Assembly (NCBI RefSeq): GCF_020177595.1
Contig: NZ_JAHTBL010000012.1
Span: forward strand, 1 to 64,000
Direction of reading: 5' to 3'
Source: Cognatishimia sp. MH4019
GTDB taxonomy: Bacteria; Pseudomonadota; Alphaproteobacteria; Rhodobacterales; Rhodobacteraceae
Length of the DNA stretch: 64,000 nucleotides
This document shows positions 43,894 through 52,278 of the stretch, in pieces (the first letter of the stretch is position 1; each line of letters begins with the position of its first letter). The position numbers and the translations under genes are program-made. Below the pieces are notes generated by a model that worked only from the letters and a program-made list of their open reading frames with translations, did not search any database and was not told the DNA's origin.

Positions 43894-44628
43894 TCAGAGG
43901 CGGTGTAGGGTGGCCCCGTCTGCCTCAAGAGGTCCGTCGGCGCGATCAAAGCGCAGATAGGCCAGCGCTTTATCCCCGGCACGGCTGAGCAGGGTGCCGA
44001 CGGCTTTGCCATCTTTGGTGATTTGCGCCCCGGTTGCAGCGTCGCCGGAGACGGCAACTTGCGCCAAGCCTTTGCGCAGCTCGGTTTTATGCTTCATGCG
44101 TGCGGTCACCTCTTGACCGACATAGCAGCCTTTACGGAAGTCTACGCCGTTCAAATTCTCAAACCCGACCTCAAGGATGTAGGTGTCTGGTGTGAGCTCA
44201 ACGCCGGTTTCCGGAATTTGGTGCGTGACGCGCAGGGCGGTCCAGTCGGTTTCGTCGCTATGCGGGGTTTCTGCGTAGTGCCGCCAGCCAAGTGCATCAT
44301 GGCGGGGGTCGGGGAAGGCGCCCTCTGGCATCGGGCCAGTGCCACGACCGACTTTGAGCGGGCTTTCAGCGATTTGCACATCCGCGCGCAATTTATACAT
44401 CGTCAGGCGTTGCAGGGTGGGGGCTGCGATCTCGGTCTTGATGTCGATCAGGATCGCATCGTCTGCCGGGATCAAGAAGAAATCGGCCAGATATTTGCCT
44501 TGCGGGGTCAGCAAGGCGGTGTAGACGATCCCGTCTTTCAGCTTGTCGACATCATTGGTGACCATCCCTTGAAGGAAGGTCGCGCGGTCGCTGCCGGTCA
44601 CGCTGAAAATGCTACGATCTGTGATCAT
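43894..44628 (-). CDS. ygfZ: folate-binding protein YgfZ/GcvT-like
   Basis: 244 residues from the ATG at 44628, with AAGGGG ahead; a longer upstream frame crosses the next gene's promoter and is not protein-like. The signature KGCYVGQEVTARM is near residue 175. YgfZ helps build or repair iron-sulfur clusters using a folate cofactor. The gene is divergent from the glycosyltransferase gene. Confidence 0.93.
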   Translation of the reverse strand: MITDRSIFSVTGSDRATFLQGMVTNDVDKLKDGIVYTALLTPQGKYLADFFLIPADDAILIDIKTEIAAPTLQRLTMYKLRADVQIAESPLKVGRGTGPMPEGAFPDPRHDALGWRHYAETPHSDETDWTALRVTHQIPETGVELTPDTYILEVGFENLNGVDFRKGCYVGQEVTARMKHKTELRKGLAQVAVSGDAATGAQITKDGKAVGTLLSRAGDKALAYLRFDRADGPLEADGATLHRL

Positions 44629-44677
44629 TGGCCCATCCCCTTTCCGCTTGAGGTGACATATAGGGAGGGGAGGCTCA

Positions 44678-45373
44678 ATGAGAAAGGCTGTTATGCGGGC
44701 GCCGCTGTCGATCATCATCCCAACGCTGAATGCAGAAGCCGGCTTGCCGGAAACATTGGCGAGCCTGACGGAAGGGCTGCGCGCGGGGATCATCCGGGAG
44801 GTTGTCGTGTCGGATGGAGGTTCCACCGATGGAACGCTGCGTGTGGCGGATGCGGCAGGCGCGGTTGTGGTGACAGGCGCGCCAGGACGCGGGGGGCAGC
44901 TTCGGCGCGGTGTGACCGCAAGCGGTGGCGATTGGCTACTGGTGCTGCACGCTGACACGGTTCTGGAGCCGGGCTGGTGCGACGTTGTGCAAGAGGCGAT
45001 GGCGCAGGCGCGTGCAGGTTATGGCACACTGCGCTTTCGCGCGGACGGGTTTGCGCCGCGATTTGTGGCCGGATGGGCAAACTTGCGGTCACGGGTCTTG
45101 GGCTTGCCTTACGGCGATCAGGGATTGCTGGTCAGCCGCGCAGCCTATGGTGCAGCGGGGGGCTATCCTGACATCCCATTGATGGAAGATGTGGCCTTGG
45201 CGCGGGCGCTCAGAGGGCAATTGTCGCCCCTTGGATTTATCGCGCAAACCGGAGCAGAGCGGTATCTGCAAGGCGGATGGGTGCGCCGGGGTTGGCGCAA
45301 TCTTGTGACCCTGGTGCGCTATCTTCTGGGGGCCGATCCAGAGGTGCTGGCCCAAGCCTATCGCCGCCGCTAG
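44678..45373 (+). CDS. family 2 glycosyltransferase (TIGR04283-like)
   Basis: 231 residues. The start (APLSIIIPTLNAEAGLPETLASL) and VSDGGSTDGT near residue 46 are the GT-A nucleotide-binding motifs, and VLHADTVLEP near residue 88 the metal-binding DxD-like motif. GRGGQLRRGV is also typical of the TIGR04283 group. GGGAGGGGAGG lies just ahead of the ATG. The substrate is unknown. Its end overlaps the phosphatase gene by 4 bases, tail to tail. Confidence 0.88.
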   Translation: MRKAVMRAPLSIIIPTLNAEAGLPETLASLTEGLRAGIIREVVVSDGGSTDGTLRVADAAGAVVVTGAPGRGGQLRRGVTASGGDWLLVLHADTVLEPGWCDVVQEAMAQARAGYGTLRFRADGFAPRFVAGWANLRSRVLGLPYGDQGLLVSRAAYGAAGGYPDIPLMEDVALARALRGQLSPLGFIAQTGAERYLQGGWVRRGWRNLVTLVRYLLGADPEVLAQAYRRR

Positions 45374-46053
45374 GCCGCTCCGCGCAGTTTCGCGAAAGAG
45401 CGGTTGGCCTCGCCTTTATCATATACGGTCGCGATCCAGTCTTCGATGGGCATCGGCGTGTGGGCGTTAAATTCCTCGTACATATCAAAGATATGATCGA
45501 CGATTCCGGTCTTGGTCCATTTGAAATGGATATAGCGGGCCGACAGATGCTTGCGCGCCTCATCCAGAGTTTTACCCTCGATCACCATCAGATAAAGCAC
45601 AGAGGCGAACCCGGCCCGGTCCGCACCGGATTTGCAGTGCATCAGGAAGGGTTTCTCGATGGTGCGAAAGCACTCGATCAGGTGGAGCAGCTCATCCCGA
45701 CCGGCTGCTTTGCGGGCGTAGATCTTGGCATTTACCAGCTTCAGCCCAAGCTTTTCACAAGTTTCCCGTTCAAACTGATAAGGGCTTTCGACGCTGGCAC
45801 CGCGCAGGTTCAGAACCGACTTCACGCCAAGTTTCTTATAGCGCGCAAATCGCGCGAATGTGGGCTGGTTAGAGCGGTAAACCCCGTCAGCGACTTGATC
45901 GAAGTTTGTCCAGAAGACACGCAGGAACGCATGGTCGAAGACGTGATACTGCAACCGCGCTTTGCGCCGCCCCGAGGCAGACTGCAGGTCGCCGCGCACG
46001 GCTTTGCGCATCCTGCGCTCGATCTTCTTGAAGGTTTCGGCAATGCCGCCCAT
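45370..46053 (-). CDS. dual-specificity/tyrosine phosphatase-like protein
   Basis: 227 residues. The P-loop MHCKSGADRAGFASVLYLM near residue 135 (CX5R) and a general-acid region LRGASVESPYQFERETCEKLG upstream match protein tyrosine phosphatase folds of the DSP-like kind. It may act on phosphoinositol-like sugars, proteins or polysaccharide regulators. It ends against the glycosyltransferase gene and is divergent from the aminotransferase gene. Confidence 0.88.
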   Translation of the reverse strand: MGGIAETFKKIERRMRKAVRGDLQSASGRRKARLQYHVFDHAFLRVFWTNFDQVADGVYRSNQPTFARFARYKKLGVKSVLNLRGASVESPYQFERETCEKLGLKLVNAKIYARKAAGRDELLHLIECFRTIEKPFLMHCKSGADRAGFASVLYLMVIEGKTLDEARKHLSARYIHFKWTKTGIVDHIFDMYEEFNAHTPMPIEDWIATVYDKGEANRSFAKLRGAA

Positions 46054-46189
46054 GGGGTTTTGGCCTGTTCGTCTGATCCTCAGCCGGGGATGTATGCGAG
46101 CCGGGGCGCAACGGCAAGATGCTGGGCGATTGACGGACGTGGAGTCTCGAAATAGGTCTGGCGGGTTACGTCCTGAAAGGTCCCCCCTT

Positions 46190-47386
46190 ATGTCGCTTGC
46201 AAATGGCCGTCATTCCCTTGCTATTCCTGGCCCATCCGTGATGCCGGATCGCGTGTTGCGCGCGATGCACCGCCCTGCGCCCAACATCTATACCGGGCCG
46301 CTGGTCGAGATGACCCACACGATTGTCGCTGACCTCAAGCGTGTCGCGCGGACCGAGCAGAATGTGGCGATGTATATCGCCAACGGTCACGGTGCGTGGG
46401 AGGCCGCTTTGGTGAATGTGCTGTCGCGCGGCGACAAGGTGCTGGTGCTGGCCACGGGTCGCTTTTGCGTCGGCTGGGGCGAGATGGCCGCCAAGATGGG
46501 CGTCGAAGTTGAGACGCTTGATTTTGGCAAACGCTCCGACATTGACTTGGCGCAGGTTGAAGAGGCGCTGCGCGCGGATAAAGGCCACGCTTACAAGGCA
46601 GTTTTGGCTGTGCAGGTCGATACCTCGACCTCTGTCTTGAACGATATCAAAGGGTTGCGCGGCGTGATGAATGCCGCTGGGCATCCGGGCCTGCTGATGG
46701 TGGACTGTATCGCGTGCCTTGGCTGCGACCGGTTTGAGATGGACGAATGGGGCGTCGATGTCATGGTCGCCGGTTGCCAGAAAGGGCTGATGACGCCTCC
46801 GGGCATGGCTTTTGTCTATTTCAGCGAGAAAGCAGATGCGGCGCGCGAGACGGCTGATCTGGTGACCCATTACTGGGATTGGCGGCCACGCGTTAACCCT
46901 GAAGAGTTCTACAAATACTTCGATGGCACGGCGCCGACGCATCATCTTTATGGCTTGCGCGAAGCGCTCGACATGATCTTCGAGGAGGGTCTAGAGGCTG
47001 TCTGGGCCCGCCATACCACCCTTGCGCAAGCCCTTTGGGCGGCGTTCGAGACATGGGGCGCGTCCGGTCCGGTTGAGTTGAACATCGCGGACCCTGCAAA
47101 GCGTAGCCATGCGGTGACAGCTGTGCGTGTGACGGCACCTTTGGGAACGGAGTTGCGCACTTGGCTGACCGAGCATGCGGGTGTGACGCTTGGCATCGGT
47201 CTTGGCATGGCGTCAGATGCCGATCCCGGCGGCGATGGGTTCTTTCGCGTCGGTCACATGGGCCATGTGAATGCACAGATGATGATGGGTGTGCTTGGCA
47301 CGATACAGGCCGGATTAGCCGCCTTGGACATTCCTTACAGTGCTGAGGGTTTGAGCGCCGCTGCGGCTGTGATCTCAAAGGCTTAG
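46190..47386 (+). CDS. serine-glyoxylate/alanine-glyoxylate-type aminotransferase
   Basis: 398 residues from the ATG at 46190; a longer upstream frame overlaps the phosphatase gene and is not protein-like. The start (NGRHSLAIPGPSVMPDRVLRAMHRPA) and the PLP-lysine motif VAGCQKGLMTPPGMAFVYF (Lys near residue 200) are typical of class V SgaA/AGXT enzymes. It transfers the amino group of serine to glyoxylate, as in the serine cycle and in one-carbon assimilation, which fits the metF and demethylase genes later in the window. Confidence 0.93.
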   Translation: MSLANGRHSLAIPGPSVMPDRVLRAMHRPAPNIYTGPLVEMTHTIVADLKRVARTEQNVAMYIANGHGAWEAALVNVLSRGDKVLVLATGRFCVGWGEMAAKMGVEVETLDFGKRSDIDLAQVEEALRADKGHAYKAVLAVQVDTSTSVLNDIKGLRGVMNAAGHPGLLMVDCIACLGCDRFEMDEWGVDVMVAGCQKGLMTPPGMAFVYFSEKADAARETADLVTHYWDWRPRVNPEEFYKYFDGTAPTHHLYGLREALDMIFEEGLEAVWARHTTLAQALWAAFETWGASGPVELNIADPAKRSHAVTAVRVTAPLGTELRTWLTEHAGVTLGIGLGMASDADPGGDGFFRVGHMGHVNAQMMMGVLGTIQAGLAALDIPYSAEGLSAAAAVISKA

Positions 47387-47589
47387 CGACGTTTCTTGAA
47401 CTCGGAAACAGTCAAGAGAGCCCGATCCGCCAACAAGGCGACAGCGATGGCCACGATCCAACCGAAAGCTGCTGCCAGCATGAAAAGTAGCATGAATGCC
47501 AGCAGACCTGACGAGGCCAAAAAGGCGTTCGTGTAGTCTTCGACGCGGCCCAGAGGGCGCTGTTCTGAAAGGGGTGCGCGCTTGCTCAT
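47383..47589 (-). CDS. small membrane protein
   Basis: 68 residues with two helices (SSGLLAFMLLFMLAAAFGWIVAIAVALLADRALL in outline) and a basic tail EFKKRR. It overlaps the SGAT-type gene end by 4 bases, tail to tail. Function unknown; the composition is clearly membrane-protein-like. Confidence 0.65.
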   Translation of the reverse strand: MSKRAPLSEQRPLGRVEDYTNAFLASSGLLAFMLLFMLAAAFGWIVAIAVALLADRALLTVSEFKKRR

Positions 47590-47638
47590 GCCCGAAAACT
47601 AGCATGAGATTTGTGAAGTGAAGGTAAAAAATGCGTGC

Positions 47639-48745
47639 TCAGGCGCGTGCGGCGCGCAGCGCTTTGGGCAGGGCCGCCGCGAACGCGTCGAGATCGGTCT
47701 GCGTGCCGCAACTGACACGGATGCAACGGTCTTGTGGCGCGACGAAGGGCATACGCACGAAGATACCTTCCGCGATCAAGGCGGCGAGGACGGCCTTTGC
47801 GAAGGCACCATCCTGCCCGCAGTCAAGCGTGACGAAGTTGGTAGCCGACGGGATTGGGGTCAGCCCGTTCGACTGGGCGATAGATGCGATCTTGTTGCGT
47901 GAATCCGTGATTTTTTCAACTGTTTCAGAAAGGTAGGCCTGATCCTCAAGTGCAGCATGCGCCCCTGCGAGGCTGATCCTACCCATCCCGAAATGGTTGC
48001 GCACTTTGTGGAACGCCGCGATCAGATCGGGTGCGCCCAGGGCATAGCCAACGCGCGCGCCCGCCAACCCGTAAGCCTTTGAAAAGGTGCGCATACGGAT
48101 GACGCGCGGATCGTCGATGGCGATATTTGGAATGGCATCGCTGGGGGCTGTGTCGATATAGGCCTCATCAAGGACCAGCAGGCATCCCTGGGGCAAATGC
48201 TCCAGAGACTTGGTTAACGCAGTGCCTTTGAGCCACGTCCCCATCGGGTTATCAGGATTGGCGAGATAGACCAATTTCGCACCTACCTGGGCCGCTTTCT
48301 TGAACAGTGCTGCGGGGTCTTCATGGTCGTCGCGGTAAGGCACCTTGTGCAGGGCGCCGCCATAGCCGTTAACGTGATAGTTGAAGGTCGGGTAGGCGCC
48401 GTCAGAGGTCACAACCGCGTCACCTTCTGCGACCGTCAGGCGCACAAGATAGCCCAAAAGGCCGTCGATACCTTCGCCTATCATGATATGGTCAGGCGAG
48501 ATTTCATGATGTTTTGCAAGAGCTTGCTTGAGGTCATAGGCCTCAGGATCTGCATACATCCATGCGTTTTGCGCGGCTTGCGCCATGGCTTCCAGCGCCT
48601 TCGGGGAGGGGCCGAAGACGGACTCGTTCGCGCCAAGACGGGCCGTGAATTCCGTACCTCGCGCGCGTTCTTGCGTTTCAGGTCCGACGAAGGGAACCGA
48701 AGCGGGAAGGGATTGGGCAAGCGATGTCAGATACGGGCTTTTCAT
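47639..48745 (-). CDS. histidinol-phosphate aminotransferase-like enzyme
   Basis: 368 residues, class II PLP aminotransferase. EFTARLGANESVFGPSPKALEAM, IMIGEGIDGLLGYLVRLTVAEGD, the Asp in VLDEAYID and the PLP lysine in RTFSKAYGLAGARVGYALG (near residue 218) follow the HisC pattern. It could make histidine or transaminate aromatic amino acids; with no other his gene nearby the second role is as likely. Confidence 0.9.
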   Translation of the reverse strand: MKSPYLTSLAQSLPASVPFVGPETQERARGTEFTARLGANESVFGPSPKALEAMAQAAQNAWMYADPEAYDLKQALAKHHEISPDHIMIGEGIDGLLGYLVRLTVAEGDAVVTSDGAYPTFNYHVNGYGGALHKVPYRDDHEDPAALFKKAAQVGAKLVYLANPDNPMGTWLKGTALTKSLEHLPQGCLLVLDEAYIDTAPSDAIPNIAIDDPRVIRMRTFSKAYGLAGARVGYALGAPDLIAAFHKVRNHFGMGRISLAGAHAALEDQAYLSETVEKITDSRNKIASIAQSNGLTPIPSATNFVTLDCGQDGAFAKAVLAALIAEGIFVRMPFVAPQDRCIRVSCGTQTDLDAFAAALPKALRAARA

Positions 48746-48848
48746 GGGCGCAGCTAAGCCAGCGCCAGGGGGCGGCGCAAGGCTTCGAAGCTTGAAACAG
48801 AGTTAACAATGGCTCATTTGAGGCTCATTCGCAACTTGGAGAAGCGCC

Positions 48849-49001
48849 ATGAACCGTCGCCAATTCATCGCCGCAATGGCCGCCGCAGCGACGATCCGTG
48901 CCGTTCCGACCCTGACACGCGGGTCTGCGCGTCGGGTCGTGACATTGGTTTATGACAAAGCGCTGGGCGCGATGCGTTTGATCGACAAGGCGGTGCCGTG
49001 A
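48849..49001 (+). CDS. 50-residue Tat-signal-like small protein
   Basis: MNRRQFIAAMAAAATIRAVP begins with an RRQFIA twin-arginine-type motif and short hydrophobic core. The rest, about 30 residues, ends in RLIDKAVP. GGAG lies 7 bases ahead of the ATG. It lies between the divergent HisC-like gene and the end of valS. I have not recognised a family; it may be an exported peptide or the stub of a lost Tat-substrate gene. Confidence 0.5.
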   Translation: MNRRQFIAAMAAAATIRAVPTLTRGSARRVVTLVYDKALGAMRLIDKAVP

Positions 49002-49005
49002 GCGG

Positions 49006-52000
49006 CTAGCCCAACTCGGCCAAACGCGCCAAAGCGGCGTTGATCTTGGCTTCCTCGGCTTCCCGCGCAGCAAGGTTTTCCTTAGCTTCTTCAACGACTT
49101 CCGCCGGAGCAGAGGCCGCAAATTTCGGGTTGTTGACCCGTCCGCGGAGGCCGCCGATCTCCTTGGCGAGTTTGCCCAGCACTTTCTCAAGACGCGCCTT
49201 TTCTTCGGCCACGTCAATGATGTCTGCCAGCGGCAGGGCGAAGGTGCCGCCTTCCACCGCGAGGCTGACGCAGCCCTTGGGCAAAGTCGCAACTTCTTCC
49301 AGAGCTTCGATCCGGGCAAGGCGTTTGATCATCGCCTCGTTGCGCTCCCACGCGGCTGTCGCATCGGGGGTCAGGCCGGTGTGCAGCATCTGCACTTTCA
49401 GCCCGACGGGGACGTGCATTTCACCACGAGCCGAGCGGACAGCCTCAATGAGCGAGATCACCCAATTCATCTCCGTATCGGCTTTTTCATCAACGAGATC
49501 AGCGGCTTGGTAGGTGGGCCAATCAGCATGCACCAGCATCTTTTCGCGCGTGCCGGAGGTGCCCCACAGCTCTTCCGTGACATAGGGCATGATGGGGTGG
49601 AGCAGGATGAAGCACTGGTCCAGAACCCACCGCATGACGGCTTGAGTCTCGGCCTTTGCGGTGGCGTCATCGCCTTGCAGAAGCGGCTTGGAGAGCTCGA
49701 CATACCAGTCGCATACCTTGCCCCAGACAAACGCATACAGCGCGTTAGCGGCGTCGTTGAAACGGTAGTTTTCGAGAGCCGCGTCGACCTCTTCACGGAC
49801 CTTCGCGGTCTCGCCGATAATCCAGCGATTTACGGTATGGTTCGGGTATGGTTCGGGTATGGCTTTCGTATGGCTCGCGTCTGTACAAAAAACGTCATTC
49901 ATCTCGGCAAAACGCGCGGCGTTCCAGAGCTTGGTGCCGAAGTTGCGATAGCCCGCGATGCGCTGGGTCGACAGCTTCAGATCACGTCCCATGGCAGCCA
50001 TTGCAGTCAGCGTGAAGCGCACCGCATCTGCGCCGTATTCGTCGATCAGTTCGAGCGGGTCGAGAACATTGCCGAGACTTTTCGACATTTTCTTGCCCTT
50101 CTCGTCGCGCACCAGCGCGTGGACGTAAACCGTATGGAAAGGTTTCTGATCTACGACTGCGAACTGCATCATCATCATGCGCGCAACCCAGAAGAAGATG
50201 ATGTCGAAACCGGTGATCAGGACGTCGGTGGGAAAATACTTTTCCAACTCGGGCGTCTGCTCGGGCCAGCCAAGTGTGCCGATGGGCCACAGACCAGAGG
50301 AGAACCACGTATCCAGAACATCGGGGTCACGCCAGACGGGGTAAACCAGCTTGGTCGGGTCCTGATCCATTGAGTATTGCGCAAGGCTTTCGGCGATCAT
50401 GTGAATGGCGGCGTTGCGGTCTGCGACCTCGACCACGCGGGCGTGGTGCAAAGGTGTGGGCAGATCGGCAAGGACATCGCCAAACTGGCTTGAGACGGCA
50501 TCGAAATCGGGGGCGCAATGGGCGCGCTCGGTTCCGGTCAGCAGGCGCTGTTGGGACAGAAGCGTCGTGAGCTCAACCTCGTCCAAGGCACCGTCGCCTT
50601 CGTCATCGGTGAAGCCTGCGCCGGACAGATCAAAGCCGTACCAAACGGGGATCTGATGGCCCCACCACAGTTGGCGTGAGATGCACCAAGGCTCAATATT
50701 CTCGAGCCAGTTGAAATAAACCTTCTTGTGCTGTTCCGGCAGAATTTGCGTCTCGCCCGACCGGACGGCATCGATGGCAGGGCCAACGATTTGCTGGGTG
50801 TCGACGAACCACTGATCGGTCAGCATCGGCTCGATCACGACCTTTGAGCGATCACCAAAGGGCTGCATGATCGGCTTGTTCTCGACGTAAGGCACCATTT
50901 CGGGGGCACCGGTCGTATCTTCCTGATCACCGGAGGCAGGTTCGCCCTCAACCATAACGGCCAGACCTTCGGCGGTGATATCGGCGACAACGGCTTTGCG
51001 GGCCTCGAACCGGTCCAGACCGCGATAGGCGTCGGGGACAAGGTTCATCGCGGCGATCATCGCCTCGTCGAACTCCTGTTCACCATTGGCAATCGCCTGG
51101 GCGACGGCGGCTTCTTCGGCGTAAGGTTTGCCGTCGGAGCGCATCGCGCCTTTGGTGTCCATCAGCGAATACATTGGGATGTTGCCGCGCTTGGCGACCT
51201 CGTAGTCGTTGAAATCATGGGCGCCGGTGATCTTGACGGCACCGGAGCCGAAATCGGGATCGGGGTACTCATCGGTGATGATCGGGATCAGGCGGCGATG
51301 CTCTTTCGGGCCGACGGGGATCTCGCAGAGCTTGCCAACGATGGGGGCGTAACGCTCGTCATCCGGATGCACCGCAACGGCCCCGTCGCCCAGCATCGTT
51401 TCGGGACGCGTCGTTGCGATGGAAATGTAATCGCGCTCTTCCTCAAGCGTGATGTTCCCATCCTCGTCTTTCTCGACATAGGTATAGGTCTCACCCCCCG
51501 CGAGCGGGTATTTGAAGTGCCACATATGACCGGCGACTTCGATATTCTCGACCTCAAGATCGGAAATCGCGGTTTCAAAGTAAGGGTCCCAGTTCACCAG
51601 ACGTTTGCCGCGATAGATCAGGCCTTTGTTATACATCTCGACAAAGACCTTCACGACGGCGTCGTGGAAGTTGGGCGAGTTTTCATGACCCACGCGGGTG
51701 TCACCCGGCGCGCCGGCCATCGTAAAGGCGTTGCGCGACCAATCGCATGAGGCGCCAAGACGTTTCAACTGGCTGACAATGCCGTCGGCGGTGCGTTCTT
51801 TGTAATCCCAGGCGATCTCAAGGAATTCGTCGCGCGACATATCGGTGCGCCGACGGTTGGTTTCTGCCAGTTCCTTTTCGACAGCGAGCTGCAAGGCGAT
51901 GCCCGCGTGGTCCTGACCGGGCTGCCAGAGCGTATCGAAACCGCGCATGCGGTGCCAGCGGACAAGAATATCCTGAAGGGTATTGTTGAACGCGTGACCG

Positions 52001-52158
52001 ATATGAAGCCGTCCGTTCACGTTGGGCGGCGGGATCATGATGCAGAAGGTTTCCGTGCGCGACGCATTCGCGCCTGCCTTGAAGCAGCCCGCCTCGTCCC
52101 ACGCGGCGTTCAGGCGCGCTTCGGCTTCGGCTGCATTGAAGTTCTTTTCCATCGCCAT
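49006..52158 (-). CDS. valS: valyl-tRNA synthetase
   Basis: 1050 residues, class Ia. The HIGH motif is in [12 protein letters not shown] (about 52-55), KMSKSLGN near residue 689, an editing domain lies between about 200 and 480, and the C-terminus is a coiled coil ([21 protein letters not shown]). It charges tRNA-Val and hydrolyses Thr-tRNA-Val. An 11-bp tandem repeat lies in its coding sequence near 49834-49862 ([10 protein letters not shown]). In many alphaproteobacteria valS follows popZ; here it lies apart. Confidence 0.97.
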   Translation of the reverse strand: MAMEKNFNAAEAEARLNAAWDEAGCFKAGANASRTETFCIMIPPPNVNGRLHIGHAFNNTLQDILVRWHRMRGFDTLWQPGQDHAGIALQLAVEKELAETNRRRTDMSRDEFLEIAWDYKERTADGIVSQLKRLGASCDWSRNAFTMAGAPGDTRVGHENSPNFHDAVVKVFVEMYNKGLIYRGKRLVNWDPYFETAISDLEVENIEVAGHMWHFKYPLAGGETYTYVEKDEDGNITLEEERDYISIATTRPETMLGDGAVAVHPDDERYAPIVGKLCEIPVGPKEHRRLIPIITDEYPDPDFGSGAVKITGAHDFNDYEVAKRGNIPMYSLMDTKGAMRSDGKPYAEEAAVAQAIANGEQEFDEAMIAAMNLVPDAYRGLDRFEARKAVVADITAEGLAVMVEGEPASGDQEDTTGAPEMVPYVENKPIMQPFGDRSKVVIEPMLTDQWFVDTQQIVGPAIDAVRSGETQILPEQHKKVYFNWLENIEPWCISRQLWWGHQIPVWYGFDLSGAGFTDDEGDGALDEVELTTLLSQQRLLTGTERAHCAPDFDAVSSQFGDVLADLPTPLHHARVVEVADRNAAIHMIAESLAQYSMDQDPTKLVYPVWRDPDVLDTWFSSGLWPIGTLGWPEQTPELEKYFPTDVLITGFDIIFFWVARMMMMQFAVVDQKPFHTVYVHALVRDEKGKKMSKSLGNVLDPLELIDEYGADAVRFTLTAMAAMGRDLKLSTQRIAGYRNFGTKLWNAARFAEMNDVFCTDASHTKAIPEPYPNHTVNRWIIGETAKVREEVDAALENYRFNDAANALYAFVWGKVCDWYVELSKPLLQGDDATAKAETQAVMRWVLDQCFILLHPIMPYVTEELWGTSGTREKMLVHADWPTYQAADLVDEKADTEMNWVISLIEAVRSARGEMHVPVGLKVQMLHTGLTPDATAAWERNEAMIKRLARIEALEEVATLPKGCVSLAVEGGTFALPLADIIDVAEEKARLEKVLGKLAKEIGGLRGRVNNPKFAASAPAEVVEEAKENLAAREAEEAKINAALARLAELG
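49834..49862. repeat. 11-bp tandem repeat within valS
   Basis: GGTATGGTTCG occurs twice in a row (49834-49844, 49845-49855) and a third copy starts GGTATGG at 49856. Because 11 is not a multiple of three, loss or gain of one unit would shift the valS frame, so the present number must be kept by selection. Confidence 0.75.
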
Positions 52159-52278
52159 CGGTCTGATCCTGTTGATCTGAGTTCAACGTCAGATAACGGG
52201 AAGCCGCGCGAAGGGAAAGGGGTGGACGGCGCGCGCGCGGCAGCTAGTCTCCGATCAAAGCCAGCAAAGGGGCGCGCG

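Noticed and set aside
44023-44955. 310-aa plus-strand frame over ygfZ and the start of the glycosyltransferase gene
   Set aside because: Crosses two real genes and lacks any domain.
49381-50373. 330-aa plus-strand frame within valS
   Set aside because: Antisense shadow of an essential synthetase gene in GC-rich DNA.
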